Positions 18,428 through 25,708 of a stretch of 42,318 nucleotides of DNA are shown here, in pieces. The DNA comes from an uncultured Hungatella sp. GTDB lineage: Bacteria; Bacillota; Clostridia; Lachnospirales; Lachnospiraceae. A model generated the notes under the pieces. That model was not told where the DNA came from and did not search any database. It saw only the letters and a program-made list of their open reading frames with translations. Every line of letters starts with the position of its first letter. Position 1 is the first letter of the stretch. Position numbers and translations under genes: made by a program. Location: NCBI GenBank assembly GCA_947089145.1, contig CAMUJH010000035.1, positions 1-42,318 on the forward strand. Direction: 5' to 3'.

Positions 18428-19090
18428 TTAAAATCTCAGCTCGCGAATATCGGCAAGCGTTTCCCCATACGGCTTTTTCTTGCCAAATAAAAGCGTCGTT
18501 CCCAGCACAAAGCCTTTTACGCCTTTTGGGGCATACTCCAAAATACGCTGTGCGCTGCATGCGCCGTCCCAATAAATCTCAAAACCCATGTCTTCTTTTA
18601 TTGCAAGCAGCTTCGTAATCTTTTTCCCTACGTATGGCAAATACATCTGACCCGCATTTCCCGGATTAACCGACATCACGAGAACCTTCTTTACGATACG
18701 CAGCATCTCCATAACCGTCTCCACGCTTGTTCCCGGGTTGATGGCTATGCCTGGGATCATCCCCGCATTGATGATCTTCTGAAGCGTTGTGGACGGATGA
18801 TATTCCGCCTCAGGATGAATGTAGATTGTGTCGCCTTTGCGGAGATTGTCCAAAAACAGGGAAATCGTACTGTTGGGATGTTCTATCATAAGATGGACAT
18901 CCAATGGTTTCTTTGTTGCGCTTGCTATATAACGCATATCATTTAAAGACATGGCATAGTTTGGGACATAGCGGCCGTCCATAATGTCTATGTGGAACGA
19001 ATCAATACCGCCGCTTTCTATGTTTTTTACTTCATCCTCCAGATGGGCGTAGTTGGCGCACATCATAGATGCAGTCAATTCAAAATACAT
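18428..19090 (-). CDS. Ribulose-phosphate 3-epimerase-like protein
   Basis: This 220-residue TIM barrel of the pentulose-5-phosphate 3-epimerase family interconverts Ru5P and Xu5P in its classical form. Metal and acid-base positions are kept: HIDIMDGRYVPNYA (His33, Asp35), LDVHLMIEHP (His66) and YWDGACSAQ (Asp near 175). The phosphate loop SVNPGNAGQMYLP is present, although the usual VDGG is WDGA. Being at the end of a glycan locus and next to a HAD phosphatase, it is probably a dedicated paralogue acting on a sugar phosphate for glycan precursors rather than the housekeeping enzyme. It follows the HAD gene by seven bases, with AAAGGT upstream of the ATG. It is the last gene of the locus. Confidence 0.85.
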   Translation of the reverse strand: MYFELTASMMCANYAHLEDEVKNIESGGIDSFHIDIMDGRYVPNYAMSLNDMRYIASATKKPLDVHLMIEHPNSTISLFLDNLRKGDTIYIHPEAEYHPSTTLQKIINAGMIPGIAINPGTSVETVMEMLRIVKKVLVMSVNPGNAGQMYLPYVGKKITKLLAIKEDMGFEIYWDGACSAQRILEYAPKGVKGFVLGTTLLFGKKKPYGETLADIRELRF

Positions 19091-19097
19091 TTTAATC

Positions 19098-19469
19098 TTA
19101 CCTTTCTCTCATAATCTTTGGCAGTTCAAATTGGTTTCTGTCTACGTTTAACGCGACTGCCATGTCAAGCCCTGACGGTTTTCTGTCGTTTACCATAATC
19201 CGCTCGCCCATTGGCATATTGAACAAAATGGCATCATAGCGCATGCCTTCCGCTTTGAGGAAGTCCATGGTCATCTGCCTGTATTCTTCCGTTCTGGAAG
19301 TAAGAATAATAATCTTATCTTCCTCTGGAATACCACGCAGATATGCCGGCACTCCGTCCAAAACCGTATCATATCCGTCAATCTTATAGCCATTATGTTT
19401 TAACAGCGTCCCGTCCAAATCAAATACCCATGTTTTTGGCAGCGTGGACAGACTCATGGCCTTTTCCAT
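19098..19469 (-). CDS. Small HAD-superfamily phosphatase
   Basis: This compact HAD protein of 123 residues has motif I WVFDLDGTLLKHNGY near residue 14-28 (nucleophile Asp), motif II as IIILTSRTEEYR near 56, and a C-terminal FNMPMGERIMVNDRKPSG with a weaker motif III/IV. It has no cap domain, as in small capsule-locus HAD phosphatases. It probably dephosphorylates a sugar or polyol phosphate. ATG 19469 follows AAGGAGG and overlaps the end of the upstream GT9-like gene by 16 bases, showing tight coupling. The longer frame to 19607 lies wholly inside the preceding gene and is rejected. Confidence 0.8.
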   Translation of the reverse strand: MEKAMSLSTLPKTWVFDLDGTLLKHNGYKIDGYDTVLDGVPAYLRGIPEEDKIIILTSRTEEYRQMTMDFLKAEGMRYDAILFNMPMGERIMVNDRKPSGLDMAVALNVDRNQFELPKIMRER

Positions 19470-20689
19470 ACAAAGTCCTCCTTTACCACAAGATTTTCCC
19501 ATCCTTTCAGCGCATACATATCTATGGCTTTCCATTTGGTATCGCAATAGTTGTAGTCCGGATAAAGGGCGATCTTTGTGCAGTCCGCATAGCGCAGAAC
19601 ATCGCACAGACCGCTTCGTATTCCAATGAATGTACCTGCATATTCTGCAAGGGGCTGAATTTCAGCAAGTTCCGGGCTGACAGGCAGCGTTCCTTCAAGG
19701 GGCTTTTCATCTCTCACTACGTTCGTATAGCACTGAAACCCGCGTTCTGTGTAATCCTTTACAATCTGCTGCCAAACACGGCTGGAAAGCGTAGTTACAG
19801 ATTTGGCATAGGGCGATAAAATGACCGATCTCCCCTTTTGTATTTTATCCAAATCCCTGTACGGCTTCCAATGCGTCGGCCGATATGGCTTTGTTTCCTT
19901 TGGCAGGCCGAACACGCCGCAGCAATATATTTGTTCCAACGGGATTTTCTTAATATACAATGCCTTATGTAAGTCAATGACATACGGCCTGTCCTGATGG
20001 GGGATAAAGGAATCCTTATCTTTCGTATACACCACCGCCTGTATCATCTCATCCATATCCTGCTGAGAAAAAGATTCCGTCTCGTATTCGCCAAACAAGC
20101 CCACTGTCTGCGCGCACGCCTCTCCGATTACTCCTATAAAACAATTTGATATTCCTTTTTGTTTTGCAAAATACGGTAAATAAGACATCATAAAGCAAAT
20201 ATCGCCAAGGGCTGCAAACGGACAGAGAAAATAAAAATCCGCCTTATGCTTTTCTTTTAATGCCGCCAGCTTTATCATTCCCAGTTTCAGCCGTCTGCGT
20301 TTTCGAACAATGGTATCATCAGAAAGCGAATATTCCGCAAAGCTGTTATACTCGATCATCTTATATATCTGTCCCGTATATCCCAGGCTCTTAAGCTGCT
20401 TTGCCATGGCCTCATAAGCGCGGGCAGCAATGCACACAACTGATTTTTGTGTCTCCGTTAAGATCCGCATTGGCGCTTCTATTATAATATTCCCATATCT
20501 TTTTCCATGTTTTTCCGCATTATTATCAAGAATTGCCTCAACCGAATATCCCCTATTTAATAATAAATCGGCTAACTCTTCCGTGGCATTGCAATGGCCA
20601 AATAAATAGATCTTTTTATTCTGAAAAACATTGTTTGCAATGCAGGCATTGAGATTCAAAAGCATTTCTTCATAATGTTTTTTTTCCAT
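19454..20689 (-). CDS. Rossmann module + GT9-like glycosyltransferase
   Basis: This 411-residue, two-domain protein has residues 25-110 forming a PglD-like Rossmann module (KKIYLFGHCNATEELADLLL, then VEAILDNNAEKHGKRYG). Residues about 150-405 resemble the heptosyltransferase (GT9, GT-B) fold, with FFLCPFAALGDICFMMSYL as the N-lobe and VILSPYAKSVTTL plus FIGIRSGLCDVLRYADC as the nucleotide-sugar lobe. Assignment to GT9 is by pattern and remains tentative. The ATG at 20689 has AAAAGGATACTGATT before it. The gene follows a 126-residue protein by 22 bases; together the pair matches the domain order of the 612-residue protein next door. Confidence 0.65.
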   Translation of the reverse strand: MEKKHYEEMLLNLNACIANNVFQNKKIYLFGHCNATEELADLLLNRGYSVEAILDNNAEKHGKRYGNIIIEAPMRILTETQKSVVCIAARAYEAMAKQLKSLGYTGQIYKMIEYNSFAEYSLSDDTIVRKRRRLKLGMIKLAALKEKHKADFYFLCPFAALGDICFMMSYLPYFAKQKGISNCFIGVIGEACAQTVGLFGEYETESFSQQDMDEMIQAVVYTKDKDSFIPHQDRPYVIDLHKALYIKKIPLEQIYCCGVFGLPKETKPYRPTHWKPYRDLDKIQKGRSVILSPYAKSVTTLSSRVWQQIVKDYTERGFQCYTNVVRDEKPLEGTLPVSPELAEIQPLAEYAGTFIGIRSGLCDVLRYADCTKIALYPDYNYCDTKWKAIDMYALKGWENLVVKEDFVWKRP

Positions 20690-20711
20690 AATCAGTATCC
20701 TTTTTAAACGG

Positions 20712-21092
20712 CTAACACATATTGTACGTAATCGCCGCAATCATTGACTGCCTATCCAATACTCCCTGCCGTATATAATTAACCAATCCCGGATATGCCA
20801 AATCGTCTGAAAGAACGATCAAATTATCTGTAAACTCGTACAAACGGTAAATATCCATGATCTCGTCCGCCTCGGCCTGGGAAATCATATGCACAAAAGT
20901 ATATAAGCTGTTCTCATTAGCATAATCTCCGCAAGTCCAAATTTCAATATTTTCTTTTTTATTACTTACAGCCCTACACAATTCATGAAAAATCCCGGCA
21001 TCCTTTAAATTGAAAAGTATAATTTTATAATCACTATTCAGCCTGTCTTCCAATACGCATATTGCTCTTGTCTTATTGATATTTACATGCAT
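20712..21092 (-). CDS. Stand-alone copy of 612-aa protein N-terminal domain
   Basis: This 126-residue soluble protein belongs to no family I can name. Its core (about residues 20-100) resembles residues about 45-145 of the 612-residue protein upstream. The parallel segments are YTFVHMISQAEADEIMDIYR followed by YEFTDNLIVLSDD here, and FMLAAEDEINKLCMLYSIYR followed by FSDQIIINTF there. It therefore looks like a free-standing version of that N-terminal domain. It sits directly before the Rossmann/GT9-like gene, so the two may act as a complex. The role is unknown; a partner-binding or regulatory domain is a guess. Confidence 0.65.
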   Translation of the reverse strand: MHVNINKTRAICVLEDRLNSDYKIILFNLKDAGIFHELCRAVSNKKENIEIWTCGDYANENSLYTFVHMISQAEADEIMDIYRLYEFTDNLIVLSDDLAYPGLVNYIRQGVLDRQSMIAAITYNMC

Positions 21093-21150
21093 ATGCCATG
21101 TCTCTCCCTATAATTGCAAGACATCTTTTGTCCACGCCAGCTTTCCTTTT

Positions 21151-22989
21151 CTATCCATAGAATACTGCTCTCACTTTGTCTAATAGTGTTCTCTCTTCAC
21201 ATTTTTTAAACTCCAGTTCAGTGATATTCTTGTTTCCAAATCCCATCTTGTGAAGGCTGAAATAGTCATAAGATGAACTGTTTAATAAGGTTTTTCCCTC
21301 CGGATAAAAAATAACCATCTGCGCAGTTGAAGAGGAAACAATATCGCACAGCCCGCTCCGCAAGGCGACAAATCCCCCTGCTTTGTTTAAAAAATCAATA
21401 ATCTGCAGATACGGAATAAATATTCCCTGTGTCCCATTTATAGCTTTTTCTTTAGGTGATGATACATTTGTGCATACATCGTACCCTAAGTTTTTCAGCT
21501 CTCCCGCCACTTCCTCCCAGACCTCTTTCGAAATATCGTATACCGTATTTGCATATGGAGAAATCAAAACGGTCTTTCCCATTTTTAATCCATATTTCTG
21601 AAAAAGGGAGTCTGCGCTGTCCTTTTTAAACTGCGGCATTGTGATTCTTTCATTTAACCCAAATACCGCTTTTTGAAACATAGTATGAAAATCAATCCCA
21701 TGATACCCCCTCAGCCTTGGCACCATCGTCTGTTCCATACCGTCATTTAAAATGGTAATATCACTGTTTTCAGGTCCCATCAGCCGGGCATAGGATAACA
21801 GGCACATTGTCAGAGATGTCTTTAAATAAACCGTATTAAGTTCAAACATATTTGCCACTTTTTCACAATTCCCAGACACTACTACCAGGACATACTTATG
21901 GATTCCTCTGTTCTGCATTACTTTTTTTAAATACAGGCCTGTTAAATAAACATCCCCGGTTCCAGGATAGGGGCATATGAATATGTGCTCCTTGGGAAAC
22001 TTCTCTCTAAGTTTTTTGTAAACCCTTCTTCCCTCTGTTAATTCTTTGGCTACATACTGTATGCTTTTCTCCGATACGCTGAGTAAATAGGGACGGCTGC
22101 ATACCACAAATACCTGCTCCCCAAGCCTGTATCCCAGATAGTAAAGCTGTTCGCACATGGCTCTGTAATAAATAGACGAAATAATAATTTTTACATTCTT
22201 TTTGAAAGTCCCCAAATACTCTTCCGGACTATATATGGGTATTCCTCCGGCTGTTTCTCCGGCTTTCATAGTATTATTATCAATAATTGCCGCAACGCGA
22301 TATCCTTCTAACCTTTGCGCTATATACATAGAGACATTTGAGACTCCGAACAGGACTACAGGATCTTCCTTTTTTATTACTTCTTTTTCCAACAAAAAAG
22401 CAACTCCTGCTTCCCAATATTCCTGCAGGGTGTCATATTGTCTTTCATCAAATTCCTTTATTTCAGTTTCTTTTGCCCAGTCAATTCTTTTATATTGTAT
22501 TTTTCTTGTTTGGGTTCTTTTGTATGGCTCTTGATCAGCAGGCACCCGCTCCAATTTCAAGATTGCAATTGCTGTAATATCTTTTTTCGATAATCCGCAG
22601 CACCCCAATAACCGCATTCCATCTGCATCTGCAGTATTTTTAAATGTATTTATTATAATCTGGTCAGAAAACCTATAGATAGAATAGAGCATGCACAGCT
22701 TATTTATTTCATCTTCAGCAGCCAGCATAAATTCAAACGGTGCCGTTGCATATTCCAGAGAAAACTTTTCATATTTTTTATGGGATGCTAAGATAAAAAT
22801 GCGATCCAAATTTTTTTCATATTTCAAAGCTTTAAGAAAATATACGGTATAATAATTGATCTCCTCATCTTCAGAAGCCAGCACGATTACCATATCTGCA
22901 TGGCTGATATCTTGATTTACGATTAAATTTCCCCAAAATTTTGCCGCCTCCTTAAACTTAAGCATATTCTCGTCAAAAGTATGAACCAT
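21151..22989 (-). CDS. Three-domain protein: N-domain, Rossmann, GT9-like
   Basis: This 612-residue protein comprises three parts. Residues 10-150 form an unknown alpha/beta domain (MVIVLASEDEEINYYTVYFL), also found as the separate 126-residue protein. Residues about 208-300 form a PglD-like Rossmann module (VVLFGVSNVSMYIAQRLEGY, VAAIIDNNTMKAGETAGG). Residues about 335-612 form a GT9/heptosyltransferase-like region (IFICPYPGTGDVYLTGLYL; VLISPYANTVYD at 475; GGFVALRSGLCDIVSSSTAQ near 538). It is a probable cytoplasmic sugar transferase; donor and acceptor are unknown. It is a paralogue of the downstream 126+411 pair with the genes fused. The upstream gap of about 90 bases holds a sugar-isomerase gene fragment. 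Confidence 0.65.
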   Translation of the reverse strand: MVHTFDENMLKFKEAAKFWGNLIVNQDISHADMVIVLASEDEEINYYTVYFLKALKYEKNLDRIFILASHKKYEKFSLEYATAPFEFMLAAEDEINKLCMLYSIYRFSDQIIINTFKNTADADGMRLLGCCGLSKKDITAIAILKLERVPADQEPYKRTQTRKIQYKRIDWAKETEIKEFDERQYDTLQEYWEAGVAFLLEKEVIKKEDPVVLFGVSNVSMYIAQRLEGYRVAAIIDNNTMKAGETAGGIPIYSPEEYLGTFKKNVKIIISSIYYRAMCEQLYYLGYRLGEQVFVVCSRPYLLSVSEKSIQYVAKELTEGRRVYKKLREKFPKEHIFICPYPGTGDVYLTGLYLKKVMQNRGIHKYVLVVVSGNCEKVANMFELNTVYLKTSLTMCLLSYARLMGPENSDITILNDGMEQTMVPRLRGYHGIDFHTMFQKAVFGLNERITMPQFKKDSADSLFQKYGLKMGKTVLISPYANTVYDISKEVWEEVAGELKNLGYDVCTNVSSPKEKAINGTQGIFIPYLQIIDFLNKAGGFVALRSGLCDIVSSSTAQMVIFYPEGKTLLNSSSYDYFSLHKMGFGNKNITELEFKKCEERTLLDKVRAVFYG

Positions 22990-23034
22990 ACCGCTTCTCT
23001 GCCTTTCCCAGTCCTTTTCTCAGGTTGTAGAATA

Positions 23035-23066
23035 TTGGGCATTATATTCCATAAATCCCCCTCATG
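23035..23066 (-). pseudogene. Fragment duplicated from the SIS isomerase gene
   Basis: These 32 bases match 30 of 32 bases of 37809-37840, which lie inside the KpsF-like gene and encode HEGDLWNIMPN. Similarity continues raggedly to about 23022 (TAGAAT, with gaps). The frame is lost just after the match. The fragment fills most of the gap between the 437- and 612-residue genes, so it is the trace of a duplicated or exchanged isomerase copy. Confidence 0.7.
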
Positions 23067-23080
23067 CCTCAGTTCCAATT

Positions 23081-24394
23081 TTAAAACAGGCTATCAAACT
23101 CAACACGCGGAAACACCTCCAGCATTCCGCCTCTTGTTGCATTATAAATTTCTACGTTTTTCTTTTTTGCCATCTTTAAAATATATTCACAGCTTTCTAT
23201 CACACTGTCAGTATAAAATGGGCTGTACGCCTTTCCGTTTTTTCTTCCGATTACATCTTTATCCCCGTAAAAATGATTATTCGAATCACTGAATGTATTC
23301 GAATAATTAATATCAGCCCCTATAAGATATATCGCGGAAAATCCCATATACATGGCCAAATACAGGCAGGCGGCTAATACGGAATACCCGCACATATATC
23401 CTTCTGAAAAGTCTTCGCCTCCGCATATTCGCCTGTTTCTGTCAGAAAATGAAACATGGTACTTATAGACCTTCTCCCGTATATCTGCGTCCCATTCATA
23501 AGTATCCGCCAGGAATTTTACGGCATTTACATTTCTCCCTATTTCCGCAGCGTAATACCTGAATAAATTTACGTCTTCGCCAACATAATAATCCGGCCGC
23601 CAATCCGTTTGATCATAGGAATAAAATATCTTATTCATGCTGATACATAATTCATGATGCCGCCAAAGAACAGCCAAATCCTCCATCCTTACACTGGGAC
23701 CTGTTGCAACAATAAAACAGCGCTTATTCTTATGCTTGTTTTTAAACTGGCATATCTCTGAGTTGATAAACCTTTTTGGCAGAAATTTCCCAAGAAAAAA
23801 AAGATCTTCCCATGTGCCTGACATTATCTTATCGGTTATCTCATGGTTCTTCTCACCGGATACGACCAGAAATTCAGCATCACTCCCTCGGTTCAGGCAG
23901 TCCATGACGCTAATCCTCACGCCTTCCTGTTCATATATACGGGTGCAAAATTGAGGTTCACATTTTCTTTCGCTAATCAACAGGTAATCGCATCCCAGAA
24001 GTTTTAATATGCGCGCCACAAGTATTCCATATATGGATAACCCGATCAAATAAATTTTCCTGTTTATATATCTCTGGATATGGTTTCCGATATTTTCCAG
24101 AATTTCCGGTTCATACATTTCAACAACTTCCCATGGACATTCATTTGAGCGAAAAAAGTGAAAGATTTCGTTTTGAAGCAAAATCTCAAGAATCGCTTCA
24201 TCATCCGCCGGAGAAATGATTATCATATCTTTTGCATATTTTTCACAGTAATCTTCGAAAGAAATAACAGGTTTGCCAAAATATTTCTCCCCGATCTTTT
24301 CTGGATTCGATTCAATAAACGCTTCTACATCGTCTCGAAAATATCCATATAGATTGCCTCCCCTTCTCCCGGCCCCCCATATTACATATCCCAT
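23081..24394 (-). CDS. Rossmann + DUF115/MptE-like protein (Maf-related)
   Basis: This 437-residue protein starts with a Rossmann module (MGYVIWGAGRRGGNLYGYF, residues 1-90). A second nucleotide-binding-like segment lies near 110-135 (KIYLIGLSIYGILVARILKL). A DUF115/MptE-like domain (about 210-437) follows, with KRCFIVATGPSVRMEDLAVL, LAACLYLAMYMGFSAIYLIG and the terminal NATRGGMLEVFPRVEFD. This domain is shared with archaeal MptE and with Maf proteins, which transfer nonulosonic acids to flagellin. A glycosyltransferase role in protein glycosylation is therefore inferred. The ATG at 24394 follows GGAGG at five bases; the ATG at 24412 would overlap the upstream stop with no ribosome site. It is a close paralogue of the next gene. 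Confidence 0.75.
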   Translation of the reverse strand: MGYVIWGAGRRGGNLYGYFRDDVEAFIESNPEKIGEKYFGKPVISFEDYCEKYAKDMIIISPADDEAILEILLQNEIFHFFRSNECPWEVVEMYEPEILENIGNHIQRYINRKIYLIGLSIYGILVARILKLLGCDYLLISERKCEPQFCTRIYEQEGVRISVMDCLNRGSDAEFLVVSGEKNHEITDKIMSGTWEDLFFLGKFLPKRFINSEICQFKNKHKNKRCFIVATGPSVRMEDLAVLWRHHELCISMNKIFYSYDQTDWRPDYYVGEDVNLFRYYAAEIGRNVNAVKFLADTYEWDADIREKVYKYHVSFSDRNRRICGGEDFSEGYMCGYSVLAACLYLAMYMGFSAIYLIGADINYSNTFSDSNNHFYGDKDVIGRKNGKAYSPFYTDSVIESCEYILKMAKKKNVEIYNATRGGMLEVFPRVEFDSLF

Positions 24395-24408
24395 TGCCGC
24401 CTCCGATT

Positions 24409-25698
24409 TCAAGAAATTATTGCGTCAAAGCTTTTTCTTTCAAATACTTCTAACATCCCGCCTCTGGTGGCATTCACAATTCTTGCCCCACAGGCTTCTG
24501 CAGCCTCCTTCGCCTTCTTATAAGCAATTAATTGCCTTTCCGCATTAAACTGCGCGGCTCGGATTTCTTTATAATAATTATGATAACCTTCAAAATGGTT
24601 AGATGTGTCATAAACATCAGCGGAATAATGAAAGTCAATGCCTAATAAATATATTTCTTTAAATCCCATGTACACTGCCAGCTGCATGCATATATATACT
24701 ACCGTCTCCCCATTATAAATACAGCGTTCTGCATTTTGGGAAAACCGGATATTTTTATCACTATATTCACCTCGTATGCGGTTAATTTTTACAGACGTAT
24801 TCAATCCGTCCTGCATCCAATATAATTTAGGTTTTGAGGGTATGAACTTATACTCTAACGGGAGTTCTGCAATTTCTCTTGCCAAATCTTCTATCATGCA
24901 GGTGTCAACGGCCACATAATAATCAGGACGCCACATAGTTTTAGGAAAAATCTTATAAATTCTGTTTACACTAAAGCACTTTTCATTATTATAAGCCAGC
25001 ATATTCAGATCATTCACTGTTAAGCTTGGCCCCGTTCCCACAATAAAGCATCGTTCGCCTTGATGCAAGCCCTTAAATTTCAAGATTTCCTCATTATGAA
25101 AAACCATGCTTTCTTCCAAATAGTCATATATGCTTAATACTTTTGCATCTTCCCCATCTAAGCGTGTTAAATTGTCATCCGTCAAATTCAAGATCACTTC
25201 CACATGGCCAGTAACTTCATCTAATGACTTAAATTTATACTCTCCTTCAAGACTGCCTTTCATTTCCCAGGGTATTTCATTCTGATCCACTAAACATACT
25301 TCAACCTCTTTTTGCTTCAAAAAATCATACAAATACAAAGCAAACCAGCCAAATCCCAATAAGGCGCAGGATTTAAAATCATATTGTAAGTTATATTCCT
25401 CACCGAGATCCTCTTCTGTCTCTCTCCAGTCGATTACCCAGGGGCATTCACTAAATAAAAAATAATTTTTTATTCCCTTATCTTTCAAGATCCGTACTAT
25501 TTCTTCCTCTGCTTCCAATGGAGTTATAAGAATAATATTGTCCCCATTGCATGCGTCAATCCCTTTTATTTCCTTCCCATTATAAAATGTCCCTGCCTTA
25601 TTGCTGTCAGCGTCTACAAAAAAAGCTACCCGCTCATCGCCTAAAATATGCAAAGCCCGTTTTCCCCGCTGGCCAGCTCCCCATATAATATATTTCAT
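24409..25698 (-). CDS. Rossmann + DUF115/MptE-like protein (second copy)
   Basis: This 429-residue protein is co-linear with the 437-residue neighbour: Rossmann MKYIIWGAGQRGKRALHILG (1-90), a second module near 110-150 (CALLGFGWFALYLYDFLKQK), and a DUF115/MptE-like domain (about 205-429). The domain has RCFIVGTGPSLTVNDLNML, CMQLAVYMGFKEIYLLGIDF and the shared ending NATRGGMLEVFERKSFD. It was probably made by tandem duplication, since divergence lies mainly in the central part. The ATG at 25698 follows GAGGAGGAGGT and overlaps the end of the 872-residue gene's region by a few codons upstream. Maf-like transfer of an activated sugar to protein is inferred from the family. Confidence 0.75.
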   Translation of the reverse strand: MKYIIWGAGQRGKRALHILGDERVAFFVDADSNKAGTFYNGKEIKGIDACNGDNIILITPLEAEEEIVRILKDKGIKNYFLFSECPWVIDWRETEEDLGEEYNLQYDFKSCALLGFGWFALYLYDFLKQKEVEVCLVDQNEIPWEMKGSLEGEYKFKSLDEVTGHVEVILNLTDDNLTRLDGEDAKVLSIYDYLEESMVFHNEEILKFKGLHQGERCFIVGTGPSLTVNDLNMLAYNNEKCFSVNRIYKIFPKTMWRPDYYVAVDTCMIEDLAREIAELPLEYKFIPSKPKLYWMQDGLNTSVKINRIRGEYSDKNIRFSQNAERCIYNGETVVYICMQLAVYMGFKEIYLLGIDFHYSADVYDTSNHFEGYHNYYKEIRAAQFNAERQLIAYKKAKEAAEACGARIVNATRGGMLEVFERKSFDAIIS

Positions 25699-25708
25699 AC
25701 CTCCTCCT

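Noticed and set aside
19470-19607. Longer N-terminus for the small HAD phosphatase
   Set aside because: It lies entirely within the preceding gene; HAD motif I begins shortly after ATG 19469, which has AAGGAGG.
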